Positions 16,071 through 24,972 of a stretch of DNA of 64,000 nucleotides are shown here, one piece after another. Each line of letters begins with the position of its first letter. Positions within the stretch are counted from its first letter, which is position 1. Both the position numbers and the translations under genes were made by a program. The notes beneath the pieces were generated by a model. The model worked only from the letters and a program-made list of their open reading frames with translations, searched no databases and had not been told where the DNA came from. Origin of the DNA: Massilia agri (GTDB lineage: Bacteria; Pseudomonadota; Gammaproteobacteria; Burkholderiales; Burkholderiaceae_D); NCBI RefSeq assembly GCF_024753255.1, contig NZ_JANUHA010000012.1:1-64000 (forward strand). The letters are read 5' to 3'.

Positions 16071-16415
16071 ATGACACCATTACCCCCCTGCCCTGTTTGC
16101 AATTCCACCCTGAGCTACGAAGACGGCTCCGGCAACTACGTCTGCCCGGAATGCGCGCACGAATGGCCGGTCGCGGGCGAAGCGGCAACTGAGGAGACGG
16201 CGCGCGTCTGGCGTGATGCAGCCGGCAATGTGCTGCAGGACGGCGATTCCGTCACCGTCATCAAGGACCTCAAGCTCAAGGGCGGTGGCGGCGTGGTCAA
16301 GCAGGGCACCAAGGTCAAGAACATCCGCCTGGTCGATGGCGACCACGATATCGACTGCAAGATCGACGGCTTTGGCGCCATGAGCCTGAAGTCGGAATTC
16401 GTCCGCAAGAGCTAA
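16071..16415 (+). CDS. yjdM: YjdM/PhnA-family zinc-ribbon protein
   Basis: The 114-residue protein has an N-terminal zinc ribbon (CPVC near residue 7 and CPEC near 25) and the C-terminal PhnA barrel: [22 protein letters not shown] and [19 protein letters not shown] are conserved family strands. Despite the historic name phosphonoacetate hydrolase, E. coli YjdM is not that enzyme and its role is unclear. It ends 8 bp before the convergent tellurite-cluster gene. Confidence 0.9.
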   Translation: MTPLPPCPVCNSTLSYEDGSGNYVCPECAHEWPVAGEAATEETARVWRDAAGNVLQDGDSVTVIKDLKLKGGGGVVKQGTKVKNIRLVDGDHDIDCKIDGFGAMSLKSEFVRKS

Positions 16416-16423
16416 AGCGTTTT

Positions 16424-17284
16424 CTACTTGCCGCCCTGCGCCTGGGCGAGTTCGAGCGCAGGCAGGGTGACCGTCAGGAAGGACGACACCTGTCCGATCA
16501 GGTCCGCCGCCTGCTGGCGGACCTGCCCCATCTGCAGGATCGACAGCTCCGCCTGGCGCACCGCCTGCTGGATCAGCGTGCGGCGCTGCACCAGCGCATC
16601 CTGCAAGGCCGCATCCGCACCGCCGGCGAGCTTCGACACGACTGCCAGCACCGCGCCGTGCAGGGCCAGGTTCTGCGCCGACGCTTCCAGCATGCCGACG
16701 GCGCCTTCGCTGTCCGCCATCAGTTGCAGGAGCTGCGCGCGGCTCGCGCTCAAGGTGTGCTTGTGCTGTGCAAGCGGTAGCGGGCGGCGGAACAGCTTGT
16801 CGAACACGCCCGTTGCCGGCTTGCTGCTCTCGAGTGCGGCCTCCAGCTGCGCGGGTACGCCCATCTGCGAAAATGTCAGGACCAGTTCGGTGATCGGCTG
16901 GAGCAGCGCCGCCTGCTCCATCAAAGGTTTCTCGGCCCATTCGGTGACCAGCGACAGCTTCACCGGCAGGATGCGCCGGAACAGCGCCGCAAGGCGTTCC
17001 TCCGCATGGTCGGCCAAGGCCGGATGGTCGGCCCGGGCCATCGCCAGGGCATCGCGCACGGCCGGATGGTCCTCGCTGTCGAACAGCGCCTTGACCTGCG
17101 CGCCCGGCGCGGGCGCCGGAGGAAGATCGTCGAAGGAAAGCGCCCTGGGCGGGCCACTCGGAGCAGCCGGAGTCTCTTCGTCGCCGAAATCGAAAGCCCG
17201 CGGCCCGTCCGGGGGCGCGGGCGGCGTGGCGGGTCGCTCCTCCTCCCCGCCGAAATCGAAGGCCTTGGGCTTCTGGTCCGTCAT
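16424..17284 (-). CDS. Uncharacterised third gene of the telA-terD cluster
   Basis: About 286 residues from ATG 17284 (a TTG four codons earlier is possible; neither has a strong ribosome site). The N-terminal 60 residues are disordered, acidic and proline-rich, and repeat a short motif: KAFDFGGEE, RAFDFGDEE, RALSFDDLP. The rest is helical, including two long amphipathic stretches (about 80-130 and 150-280). No signal or membrane segment. It follows terD by 31 bp and telA upstream, so it is probably part of one operon and may act with TerD/TelA. I do not recognise the family. Confidence 0.75.
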   Translation of the reverse strand: MTDQKPKAFDFGGEEERPATPPAPPDGPRAFDFGDEETPAAPSGPPRALSFDDLPPAPAPGAQVKALFDSEDHPAVRDALAMARADHPALADHAEERLAALFRRILPVKLSLVTEWAEKPLMEQAALLQPITELVLTFSQMGVPAQLEAALESSKPATGVFDKLFRRPLPLAQHKHTLSASRAQLLQLMADSEGAVGMLEASAQNLALHGAVLAVVSKLAGGADAALQDALVQRRTLIQQAVRQAELSILQMGQVRQQAADLIGQVSSFLTVTLPALELAQAQGGK

Positions 17285-17315
17285 CGTAGCGAGCAAGGCT
17301 GCGCGGTGGTCGCCC

Positions 17316-17906
17316 TTATCCGACGGTGCCGCCGAGCTTGCGGATGAAGGTCGCCAGGCTCAGCTTGAAGCCGGCGCCGACGGCCTGGAAGCGCCATTCG
17401 CCATCCTTGCGGTACAGCGAGCCGAACTGCAGCGCGGTCTTGTCCGAGTAATCCTCGTCCAGGTCGTATTCGGCCAGCACTTCACCGGTGTCGTCGTTGT
17501 ACACCTTCACGTAGGCGTCGGTGACGCTGCCGAAGGTCTGCTTGCGGGCCTCGGCCTCGTGGATGGTCACGACGATCGGCATTTCCATGACTTCGGCTTC
17601 GACCCTGGACAGGTCGACGGTGATCACTTCGTCGTCGCCATCCTTGTCGCCCGTGCGGTTGTCGCCCGAGTGCACGACGGCGCCGTCGGGCGAGGTGTTG
17701 TGGTTGTAGTAGACGAAGTGGGCATTGCTGATCATGACCGGATGGTCGCTCGCATCCTTCCTGCACAGGAACACCGACGAGTCGAGGTCGAAAGCATGGC
17801 CCGCGGCCGCGTTGACCTTCCAGCCGAGGCCGATACGTACGCGTTTCAAACCCGGCGCGGTCTTCTCCAAGTTGATGCGGTGGCCGGTTTGGAGTGTCGT
17901 CGACAT
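17316..17906 (-). CDS. terD: TerD-family calcium-binding stress protein
   Basis: The 196-residue product is a full-length TerD/TerE-like protein. The pattern LGWKVN, FDLDSSVFL, GDNRTGDKDGDDE (acidic calcium-binding loop), and IVVTIHEAEARKQTFG is typical. These proteins bind calcium and are linked to tellurite resistance, phage inhibition and envelope stress. Here it lies between telA (48 bp upstream) and the uncharacterised gene (31 bp downstream) on the same strand, an unusually compact ter set lacking terA, terB, terC and terZ in the window. Confidence 0.92.
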   Translation of the reverse strand: MSTTLQTGHRINLEKTAPGLKRVRIGLGWKVNAAAGHAFDLDSSVFLCRKDASDHPVMISNAHFVYYNHNTSPDGAVVHSGDNRTGDKDGDDEVITVDLSRVEAEVMEMPIVVTIHEAEARKQTFGSVTDAYVKVYNDDTGEVLAEYDLDEDYSDKTALQFGSLYRKDGEWRFQAVGAGFKLSLATFIRKLGGTVG

Positions 17907-17954
17907 GGACTTCCCTTCTAAGATCGAAATGGTTTGTAAAGTGCGCTGCGCGGC

Positions 17955-19094
17955 TCAGCCCGCCGTCGGCGAGAAGCGCGCGATCAGTTCGCGCTCCAGT
18001 TCCTGCAGCTTGGGCAGCTCGTCCTTGCGGCGCTGCTGGCCTTCGTTCGAGATCTGCTCGAGCTTGTCGAAGGCGCTCACCAGCTGGTTCTGGACGTGCT
18101 GGGCGGTTTCCAGGCTGACCAGGGAGCGCTGCTTGGCGCGCGCCACGGTCTCGGTATTTTCCAGCAGCATGTCGGCCTGGGCGCGGAAGGCCGCGTCGGT
18201 GGCGTCATAGGCCGCGTTGGCGACCGCCGCGCTCTGCTTGGCTTCCAGCTGCAGCAGGTAGAGCGAGAACACATTACGCCAGGCGGGGATCGACACGTTG
18301 ACGATGTCGGTGAAGGTGTCCGTCAGCGCACGGGCGTTATCCTGCGACAGGCGGATCTGCGGCACCATTTGCGTGGCCATCAGCATGGCGCGGCGCAGGT
18401 CGTCGATGCGCTTTTCCAGGCGCTCCAGGCGGCGCTTGAGCTCGGTCGCCTGCTGGGCCTCGAAGGCATTCGTGGCCGCCCCTTGCTGGGCGACCGCCAG
18501 CCGCAGCTGCTCGGCCCATGCCTCGCCCTTCTTCACATCGGCGTCCAGCCCCTGGTAGTACTGTTCCAGGCCCAGGTACATGTCGTCGAAGTCCTTGATG
18601 CGGCCCCGGTGCACGTTCGCGTGGCGCGTCATCTCCGCGATCAGGGTGTCCATGCGCGATTCGACCACCTGGTACTGCGACAGCATCTTTTCCTTCACCG
18701 AGCCGAACATGTTCGTGACGCGCGACAGCAGGCCGCCGGAACGCAGCTTGGCCGGGTCCAGGCCCTTGGAGGTCGCGATCAGTTCGTTCAGCTGGGTGCC
18801 GAAGACGTCCGCATCCGATGCGCGCACGGTGCCGAGCAGCTTGGCCGACACCTTGGCCACGCCCGCGCCGGTATTGCCGCCCAGGGCCTCGATGGCCTTG
18901 TCGTCGATGCCGGAGACATCGACGCGCACCACTGGGGCGGCGGGCGCCACGGGCGCCGGGCTCACCTCCGACAGCGATGCGGGCAGCCTGTCCAGCGTCG
19001 GCGCCGGATTGAGCAAAGGAGCAAGGGGCGCGGGCGCCACAGGCTGCTGGGCGGCTGCGTTCGCTTCTTCTTCGGAGGAGAACAAGGGTTTCAT
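17955..19094 (-). CDS. telA: TelA/KlaA toxic anion resistance protein
   Basis: This 379-residue protein matches the TelA family (toxic anion resistance). It is mostly alpha-helical and has long coiled-coil-like stretches (about 190-260 and 300-370). Family hallmarks are RGRIKDFDDMYLGLEQYYQ, KRRLERLEKRIDDL and PQIRLSQDNARALTDTFTDI. The first 75 residues are a proline/alanine-rich linker, longer than in compact homologues. No signal peptide. It is the first gene of the telA-terD cluster. TelA is linked to tellurite and phage resistance, but its biochemical role is unknown. Confidence 0.92.
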   Translation of the reverse strand: MKPLFSSEEEANAAAQQPVAPAPLAPLLNPAPTLDRLPASLSEVSPAPVAPAAPVVRVDVSGIDDKAIEALGGNTGAGVAKVSAKLLGTVRASDADVFGTQLNELIATSKGLDPAKLRSGGLLSRVTNMFGSVKEKMLSQYQVVESRMDTLIAEMTRHANVHRGRIKDFDDMYLGLEQYYQGLDADVKKGEAWAEQLRLAVAQQGAATNAFEAQQATELKRRLERLEKRIDDLRRAMLMATQMVPQIRLSQDNARALTDTFTDIVNVSIPAWRNVFSLYLLQLEAKQSAAVANAAYDATDAAFRAQADMLLENTETVARAKQRSLVSLETAQHVQNQLVSAFDKLEQISNEGQQRRKDELPKLQELERELIARFSPTAG

Positions 19095-19255
19095 GACTTT
19101 CCTTCAGGGTGAAGTGACAACATGACTAGCTTACCACCGGACAATCCGACTGGGCGAGCGTCCCCTCAGTATACGCACACCACGCATCGGCATTTCATGC
19201 GGGGCGATTATCATCACCGGCAACCATATGCTCATCACTATCGGGAGAACGCTCC

Positions 19256-20101
19256 ATGTCCCCTGCGCGCATCGTCGCCCTGACCGCACTGGCACTGCTG
19301 GCATTCGCGGGAAACTCCCTGCTCTGCAGGGCTGCGCTGGCGCACACGCGCATCGATGCCGCGAGCTTCACGACGGTGCGCCTGGTCTCGGGCGCGCTCA
19401 TGCTGTGGGTGCTGGTGGCGCTGCGCGGATCCGCCGGCGCCGGCCAGGGCAGCTTCCTGTCCGCGCTGGCCCTGTTCGCCTATGCGGCCGGCTTTTCCTT
19501 CTCCTACCTGCATCTCAGCGCCGCGGCGGGTGCGCTGATCCTGTTCGGCGCCGTCCAGGCGACGATGATCGCCTGGGGCCTGTGGAAGGGCGAGCGCCTG
19601 CGCCTGCCGCAACTCCTGGGCCTGCTGCTGGCCTGCGCCGGGCTGGTCGGCCTGATGCTGCCCGGCCTGTCGGCGCCACCCTTGGCCAGCGCCCTCCTGA
19701 TGCTGGGCGCCGGCGTGGCCTGGGGCATCTATTCCGTGCGCGGCCGGGGTGCGGGCGACGCGCTCAAGGTGAGCGCCGGTAATTTCCTGCTGGCGGCGCC
19801 CATGGCGCTTGGCCTGAGCGCCATGCTGCTCTCCCGCGCCGCATTCGATCCCATGGGCATGTGGTACGCCTTCCTGTCCGGCGCCCTTACCTCCGGCCTC
19901 GGCTATGCCGTCTGGTACACGGCGCTGCCCTATCTCGCATCGACGACTGCCGCGGCCCTGCAACTGAGCGTGCCCGTGCTCGCGGCACTGGGCGGCATCG
20001 CCTTCCTGGACGAGCCGCTCACGCTGCGCCTGCTTGCCGCATCGGTCGCCATCGTCGGCGGCATTGCGCTGGTGATCCTGGCCGGCAAACGGCCGGCGTA
20101 A
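19256..20101 (+). CDS. EamA/DMT-family transporter
   Basis: The 281-residue product has ten hydrophobic segments in two five-helix halves, the EamA layout for drug/metabolite exporters. The second half contains GYAVWYTALPYLASTTAAALQLSVPVLAALGG, a characteristic EamA stretch. ATG 19256 follows GGGAGA. It is an inner-membrane protein, substrate unknown. It is divergent from the tel/ter cluster and is followed by the frameshifted FAD oxidase. Confidence 0.9.
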   Translation: MSPARIVALTALALLAFAGNSLLCRAALAHTRIDAASFTTVRLVSGALMLWVLVALRGSAGAGQGSFLSALALFAYAAGFSFSYLHLSAAAGALILFGAVQATMIAWGLWKGERLRLPQLLGLLLACAGLVGLMLPGLSAPPLASALLMLGAGVAWGIYSVRGRGAGDALKVSAGNFLLAAPMALGLSAMLLSRAAFDPMGMWYAFLSGALTSGLGYAVWYTALPYLASTTAAALQLSVPVLAALGGIAFLDEPLTLRLLAASVAIVGGIALVILAGKRPA

Positions 20102-20206
20102 CGGCGCCCCCGTCGCGCTTCTCCAACGCACGTGCTTGCGTCAGCCGCTGTCGCCTTCCTATCATGAAAAGTGCGGCTTCGAACCACGCATCCAGGAGGG
20201 CAGACG

Positions 20207-21600
20207 ATGAATACGCTGACGGATGGACAGTTCAATGAACTGAGAGGGCTCATCAGGGGAACGCTGTTGCAGGCGGGCGATGCGGGCTACGAGGAAGCCC
20301 GCACCGTGTGGAACGCGATGATCGACCGGCATCCGGCCATCGTCGTGCGCTGCGCCGGGACGGCCAGCGCCAGCTGGTGCGCGCGGCGCTACGCTATGCG
20401 CGCGAGCAGCAGCTGCCCCTCGCCGTGCGCGGCGGCGGCCACAACATTGCCGGCAGCGCCCTGTGCGACGACGGCCTGGTCATCGACCTGTCAGGCATGA
20501 AGTCGGTCCACATCGTTCCCGATCAGCGCCGCGCCTGGGTGGAGGGCGGGGCCACCCTGCGCGATTTCGACCACGAAGCGCAAGCCTACGGGCTGGCCAC
20601 ACCGCTTGGCATCAACTCCACCACCGGCGTGGCGGGGCTGACGCTGGGCGGCGGCTTCGGCTGGCTCAGCCGCACGCTGGGACTGGCGGCCGACAATCTG
20701 CTGTCGGCCGAGATGGTCACGGCCGATGCCCAGCGCCTGCATGTGAGCGCGAGCTCCCACCCCGAGCTGTTCTGGGCCATCCGCGGCGGCGGCGGCAACT
20801 TCGGCGTGGTCACGCGCTTCGAGTTCCAGCTGCACCCGGTGGGTCCCGAGATCACGGCGGGGCTGATCGTATTCCCGTCCGCCCAGGCCAGGACGGTCTT
20901 GCGCCAATACCGCGATGCCGTCAATGCCATGCCGGCCGACCTGACGGTCTGGGCCGTCCTGCGCAAGGCGCCGCCGCTGCCCTTCCTCGCGCCGGAGGTG
21001 CATGGCCAGGACGTGCTGGTGCTGCCGGTGTTCTCGCCTTCGCGCAGCAGCGCCATCGATGCGGCGATCGAGCGCATCGGCAAGCTGGGTGACGCGCTGG
21101 GCATGCACGTCGGCCCCATGCCTTACACGGCCTGGCAGCAGGCCTTCGACCCCTTGCTGACGCCAGGCGCGCGCAATTACTGGAAATCGCACAATTTCTC
21201 CCAGCTGAGCGACGAGGCCATCGAAGTCGTGCTGCGCTATGCCGGCGCCTTGCCGACATCCCAGTGCGAGATCTTCCTCGGCCTGCTGGGCGCGCAGGCG
21301 AGCGTGCCCGCGCCCCAGGCGACGGCCTATCCGCACCGGGATGCCTTGTACGTGATGAACGTGCACACGCGCTGGGACGATCCGCTGGATGATGCGCGCT
21401 GCATCGCCTGGGCCCGCGATTTCTTCCGGGATGCCGCGCCGTACGCGAGCGGCGGCGTGTACGTCAATTTCATGCCCCAGGACGAGAGCGAGCGCACCAG
21501 CGACGCCTACGGCGCGAACTACCAGCGCCTGGCGCAAATCAAGGCGCAATACGATCCCGACAACCTGTTCCGCGCCAACCAGAACATCCGGCCGGCCTAG
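20207..21600 (+). pseudogene. FAD-linked oxidase (BBE type) split by a frameshift
   Basis: Translation starts at ATG 20207 (AGGAGGG site) and reads MNTLTDGQFNELRGL in one frame; from about 20370 the family sequence continues in the next frame with YAREQQLPLAVRGGGHNIAG, the FAD site, through the C-terminal BBE segment NYQRLAQIKAQYDPDNLFR. The total of 1394 bases becomes 465 whole codons if one base is added. The likely lesion is a lost C in the GCC-CAG stretch near 20368-20371. The ancestral enzyme would be a covalent-FAD oxidase with an FAD-linking His in GGGHN. Either a real inactivation or a sequencing error. Confidence 0.8.
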
Positions 21601-21742
21601 GCTGCTGTTGCTTGCCCGAGACAGCCGATCGCCCCTGGCTTTCCTGTCATACGCCCGTCATGACAGGGCTCGAAGATGGGTCAACACGAGCTCCGGCACG
21701 TTATCCGTGCCGGATCGGCCAAGGGCTTTCGGTAGGGGTCCC

Positions 21743-22483
21743 ATGTACACAAGCGACAAACGGCTGTTGATCCTCGACGCGGACGGCACCACCATCGACG
21801 CGTTCTCCGCCATCGAAGCGGCTTTTGCCCGCCACGGCATGGCGCTCGGCGCGGAAACCAACTTCCGGAAGCGGCACCACCTGCTCAAGTACGTGGGCGG
21901 CCTGAAGGAATTCCCCTCCATCATCCGGAAGAACCTGCGCAGCAACAGCCGCGCCAGGCTGGTCGATACCCTGACCGGCATCTACCGGGAAGAGGCCAGC
22001 CTGTACGAGGGCATCGCCGACCTGATCCGCGAACTGATCGCCGCGCCCGACATCACGGTCGGCATCGTCACGCGCAACGTCACCATCGAGCCGCTGGAGA
22101 CCCTGCGCCGGCTGTTCCGCCGCCACGACATCGATATCGACGAACTGGACTTCCTGGTCCACATTCCGCTCAAGGAGAAGAAGACCGCCCAGTTCCGCGC
22201 GATGCGCGAGCGCTTCGGCATCAACCCGGCGCGCGCCTATGTCTGCGGCGACGAGCACAAGGATTTCACCGCGGCGATCAACACCGGCATGCATCCCTTC
22301 ATGGTCTCCTATGGTTTCGAAGACCACGACCGGCTCACCAGCAAGTACGAGATCCCGCAGGAGCTGATTTCCCGCACCTCGACGGAGCTGTGCCGCCGCA
22401 TCCGCCACGCGCTCGACCTGGGCGTGCTGGTTCAGGCCCCGTACCAGAGCAGCAGCATGCTGACGGCCCCGAACACCCAGTAG
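21743..22483 (+). CDS. HAD-superfamily hydrolase
   Basis: The 246-residue product starts at ATG 21743 (AGGGG upstream). Motif I is ILDADGTTIDAF, with the nucleophile Asp12 and Asp14; motif II is IVTRN near residue 112; motif III/IV is the Lys in LKEKK near 150 and VCGDEHKDF near 170. A helical cap lies between motifs I and II. Its last 52 bases overlap the 3' end of the opposite-strand membrane gene. Substrate unknown; it could be a phosphatase. Confidence 0.88.
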   Translation: MYTSDKRLLILDADGTTIDAFSAIEAAFARHGMALGAETNFRKRHHLLKYVGGLKEFPSIIRKNLRSNSRARLVDTLTGIYREEASLYEGIADLIRELIAAPDITVGIVTRNVTIEPLETLRRLFRRHDIDIDELDFLVHIPLKEKKTAQFRAMRERFGINPARAYVCGDEHKDFTAAINTGMHPFMVSYGFEDHDRLTSKYEIPQELISRTSTELCRRIRHALDLGVLVQAPYQSSSMLTAPNTQ

Positions 22484-22899
22484 TCAACCGGGGCGCCAAA
22501 GGCCCAGTGCTTGTGCCAGGGCACGTGCTCCTTCTTGAATCGGCGCCAGCCGAAGGCCGGGTTGACGATGAACCACAGGTAGTCCTCGACGATCCAGAAC
22601 AGCATGATCGAGGCCAGCACCCGCGCCTCGAGTTCCGGCGACCAGCGGCCGATGAAGAACAGCGGGAAGTGGAAGACCAGGCCGATGAAGGCGAACATCC
22701 ACAGGTGGTAGCCGGTCAGGGCGCGGCCGCCCATGAAGAGGTCGAGCAGGGGGTGTTCTTCGATGCGCCAGGTCGGCAGGTTTGCCGCCCACCCGGCCTC
22801 TCCTTCGATTTCCACCTCCACCCGGGCGAACAGGTAGGCCAGCACCAGTACCGCAGCCACCATCGACACGAAGCGGCCCGCCTCCGACAACTCAAGCAT
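22432..22899 (-). CDS. Uncharacterised integral membrane protein
   Basis: A 155-residue product with four hydrophobic helices (about residues 8-25, 60-85, 92-108, 134-152). The middle carries YLWFIVNPAFGWRRFKKEHVPWHKHW, a His- and Trp-rich loop that could bind metal or substrate. Its ATG at 22899 lies within the last codons of the glycosyltransferase gene (the stop is at 22892), a translational coupling arrangement. The pair may act together in lipid or envelope synthesis. Family not recognised. Confidence 0.75.
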   Translation of the reverse strand: MLELSEAGRFVSMVAAVLVLAYLFARVEVEIEGEAGWAANLPTWRIEEHPLLDLFMGGRALTGYHLWMFAFIGLVFHFPLFFIGRWSPELEARVLASIMLFWIVEDYLWFIVNPAFGWRRFKKEHVPWHKHWAFGAPVDYWVFGAVSMLLLWYGA

Positions 22900-24058
22900 A
22901 GGCCCTTTCGGCGACCAGCACGGTTTCCAGTACCTGCCGGGCGGCATGCTGGCGTCCGAGCATGCGCGCGCTGGCCGCCATCTCTTCCAGCCTGGCGGGA
23001 TGCGCCAGCAGGTAGCGGACCCGGTATTCCAGGCTCGGCAGGTCGTGCGCCGCGAGGGCTGCGCCCTGCTCCAGGACAAAGTTGGCGTTGTGCTCTTCCT
23101 GCCCGGGAATCGGCGCGTTGACGATCATGGGCAAGCCCATGGCCAGGCATTCGGCCGTGGTCGCGCCGCCCGGCTTGGTGATCACGAGGTCGGCGCAGGC
23201 CATCAGGCGCTCGACCTGGTCGGTATAGCCTTGCGGCGCGAGGCGGCCCGGGAACTGCGCGGCCAGCGTGTGCAGCGCGGCCAGTTCGGTGGTGTTCCTG
23301 CCGGCCAGGACGATCAGCTGAAAGTCGCCGGGGATGGCCAGCAGACGCCCGGCCATGCTGCTCAGGCCGCCCAGCCCGGCGCCGCCTCCCATGAGGAGCA
23401 AGGTCGTGCGGCCCGGGTCGAGGCCGATGTCACGGGCGCAATCGGCGCGCTCGTGGCGGCGCGAAAAGGCGGGCATGGTCGGGATGCCGGCGACATGGAT
23501 CGCCTGCGCCGGGATGCCCTGCGCGCGCATGCGGAAGGCCACCTCCTCGTTGCCGGCGAAGTAGCCGGCGATGTGCGGATGCACCCACATGCGGTGCAGG
23601 TCGAAGTCCGTCACCTGGACCCAGACCGGGCAATGAAGAAGGCCGGCCGCGATCTGCCGCGACAGCAGCTCGGCCGGCTGGAAATGGGTGCAGATCACGA
23701 TGTCCGGCGCCAGCGCGGCGATTTCCGCCAGCAGGGGCCGGCTGTCGCGCGCTTCGATCCAGCGGCGCAGCCGGTTCGGCCAGCCATCCGGCCGCAGCCG
23801 GTCGGTCAGCCGGTAGACGTGGCGCCACAGGCCCGGCGCACGCTTGATCAGTCCGAGGTAGACGTCGGTGTAGACCTTGCGCAGGCGCGGGGTGGCGAAC
23901 GCCATCGCATCCAGGTGGATGACCATGGCGTCGCCATACTCCTCGATGGCGCAGCGGCGGATGGCTTCGGCCACACGGGTATGGCCGGCGCCGGCGGGCA
24001 CGCTCAGCACGAGGATCTTCTTTCCGGCCATGCCGCGCTGGAGTTCGCCTTCCCTCAT
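22892..24058 (-). CDS. MGDG-synthase-like glycosyltransferase (GT28)
   Basis: The 388-residue protein resembles diacylglycerol galactosyl/glucosyltransferases. The N-terminal half has the MGDG synthase segment (VLSVPAGAGHTRVAEAI near residue 16, HFQPAELL near 133); the C-terminal half has the GT28 nucleotide-sugar site KPGGATTAECLAMGLPMIV near 312-330 and the GQEEHN loop. It would transfer a sugar from UDP-sugar to a membrane lipid. No signal peptide; a peripheral membrane protein. It overlaps the membrane gene by 8 bp. Confidence 0.88.
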   Translation of the reverse strand: MREGELQRGMAGKKILVLSVPAGAGHTRVAEAIRRCAIEEYGDAMVIHLDAMAFATPRLRKVYTDVYLGLIKRAPGLWRHVYRLTDRLRPDGWPNRLRRWIEARDSRPLLAEIAALAPDIVICTHFQPAELLSRQIAAGLLHCPVWVQVTDFDLHRMWVHPHIAGYFAGNEEVAFRMRAQGIPAQAIHVAGIPTMPAFSRRHERADCARDIGLDPGRTTLLLMGGGAGLGGLSSMAGRLLAIPGDFQLIVLAGRNTTELAALHTLAAQFPGRLAPQGYTDQVERLMACADLVITKPGGATTAECLAMGLPMIVNAPIPGQEEHNANFVLEQGAALAAHDLPSLEYRVRYLLAHPARLEEMAASARMLGRQHAARQVLETVLVAERAYA

Positions 24059-24198
24059 GGCGCACGCTTCCCGGCGCCTGCCGTCACTGCCATGCCGACC
24101 AGGGTTCCACGCTCGTCCATGCCTGTTTCCCCATCAAGGATATGCGGGCAATGTAAGCGCGGAATATGACCTGGCAATGACGCGGCCGTGCCGCAGTA

Positions 24199-24846
24199 CT
24201 AGCCCGGCGCCAGGGCCGCCTCGTGTTCGGCAACCAGGGCCAGGTCGCGTTCCTCCACGCGTTTCGATGCCGGGCGGGCGCCCATGCGCTCGGCATACTC
24301 GACCAATGCAGGCAGGCGCGGCACGCCGGCATAGGCCATGGCCCATCCCAGCGCCGATCCCCACAGGACGTCGGCTGCCGACATGGTGTCGCCCAGCAGG
24401 TAGCGGCCGCGCTGCAGCTGGGCGTGGATCACGCCCAGCATGGCGTCGAAGTCGCCATAGGGTGAACTCATGGGAGGAGCCGGTTCGCGCTGCATGCTGC
24501 GGTCCACCAGCGCCGGTTCGAAGCAGGCCGCGTAGTAGACGAGCCAGCGCAGGTAGGCGCCGCGCCGCGGATCGTCGAGGGAGGGCGCCAGGCCAGCCTC
24601 GGGGAAGCTGTCAGCCAGGTGAATGAAGATCGCGACTTGTTCGGTGACGACGGTATCGCCGTCCATAATGGCGGGCACTTTCCCCAGCGGGTTCACGGCC
24701 AGGTAGGCGGGCTGGCGCTGTTCGCCGGCCTTCATGTTCAGGACCCGCATGTCATAGGGCGCGCCCAGCTCTTCGAGCAGGGTGAAGGTGCTCGAGGAGC
24801 GGGTGTGCGGCGAGTGGAAGAAGGTGATGCTGCGCTGTGTACTCAT
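24199..24846 (-). CDS. Glutathione S-transferase
   Basis: The 215-residue product (ATG 24846, AGGGC upstream) has an N-terminal thioredoxin-like domain with SPHTRSSSTFTLLEEL, NPLGKVPAI and TEQVAIFIHLAD, the last two being the glutathione-binding cis-Pro loop and SNAIL-like motif, then an all-alpha C-terminal domain. It conjugates or reduces with glutathione in the cytosol. Divergent from the WYL regulator; a shared palindrome lies between them, so it is probably the regulator's target. Confidence 0.9.
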   Translation of the reverse strand: MSTQRSITFFHSPHTRSSSTFTLLEELGAPYDMRVLNMKAGEQRQPAYLAVNPLGKVPAIMDGDTVVTEQVAIFIHLADSFPEAGLAPSLDDPRRGAYLRWLVYYAACFEPALVDRSMQREPAPPMSSPYGDFDAMLGVIHAQLQRGRYLLGDTMSAADVLWGSALGWAMAYAGVPRLPALVEYAERMGARPASKRVEERDLALVAEHEAALAPG

Positions 24847-24923
24847 GGTTATGCCCTGGATGAATGGTTGATGTCGTTGAAGGCCGATCCGCGGTCGACT
24901 GCGAGCATGGTATGCCTGCCAAG

Positions 24924-24940
24924 CTGACATCTTCTGTCAG
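24924..24940. promoter_or_regulatory. Putative operator of the GST/WYL pair
   Basis: CTGACA at 24924-24929 and TGTCAG at 24935-24940 form a 6-bp inverted repeat with a 5-bp spacer in the divergent promoter region. This TGACA-N5-TGTCA shape fits sites of YafY/WYL regulators. It lies 78 bp from the GST start and 33 bp (or 9 bp) from the regulator start. Confidence 0.6.
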
Positions 24941-24972
24941 GTATTCGGATGGATATGGATTACACTGGCCCG

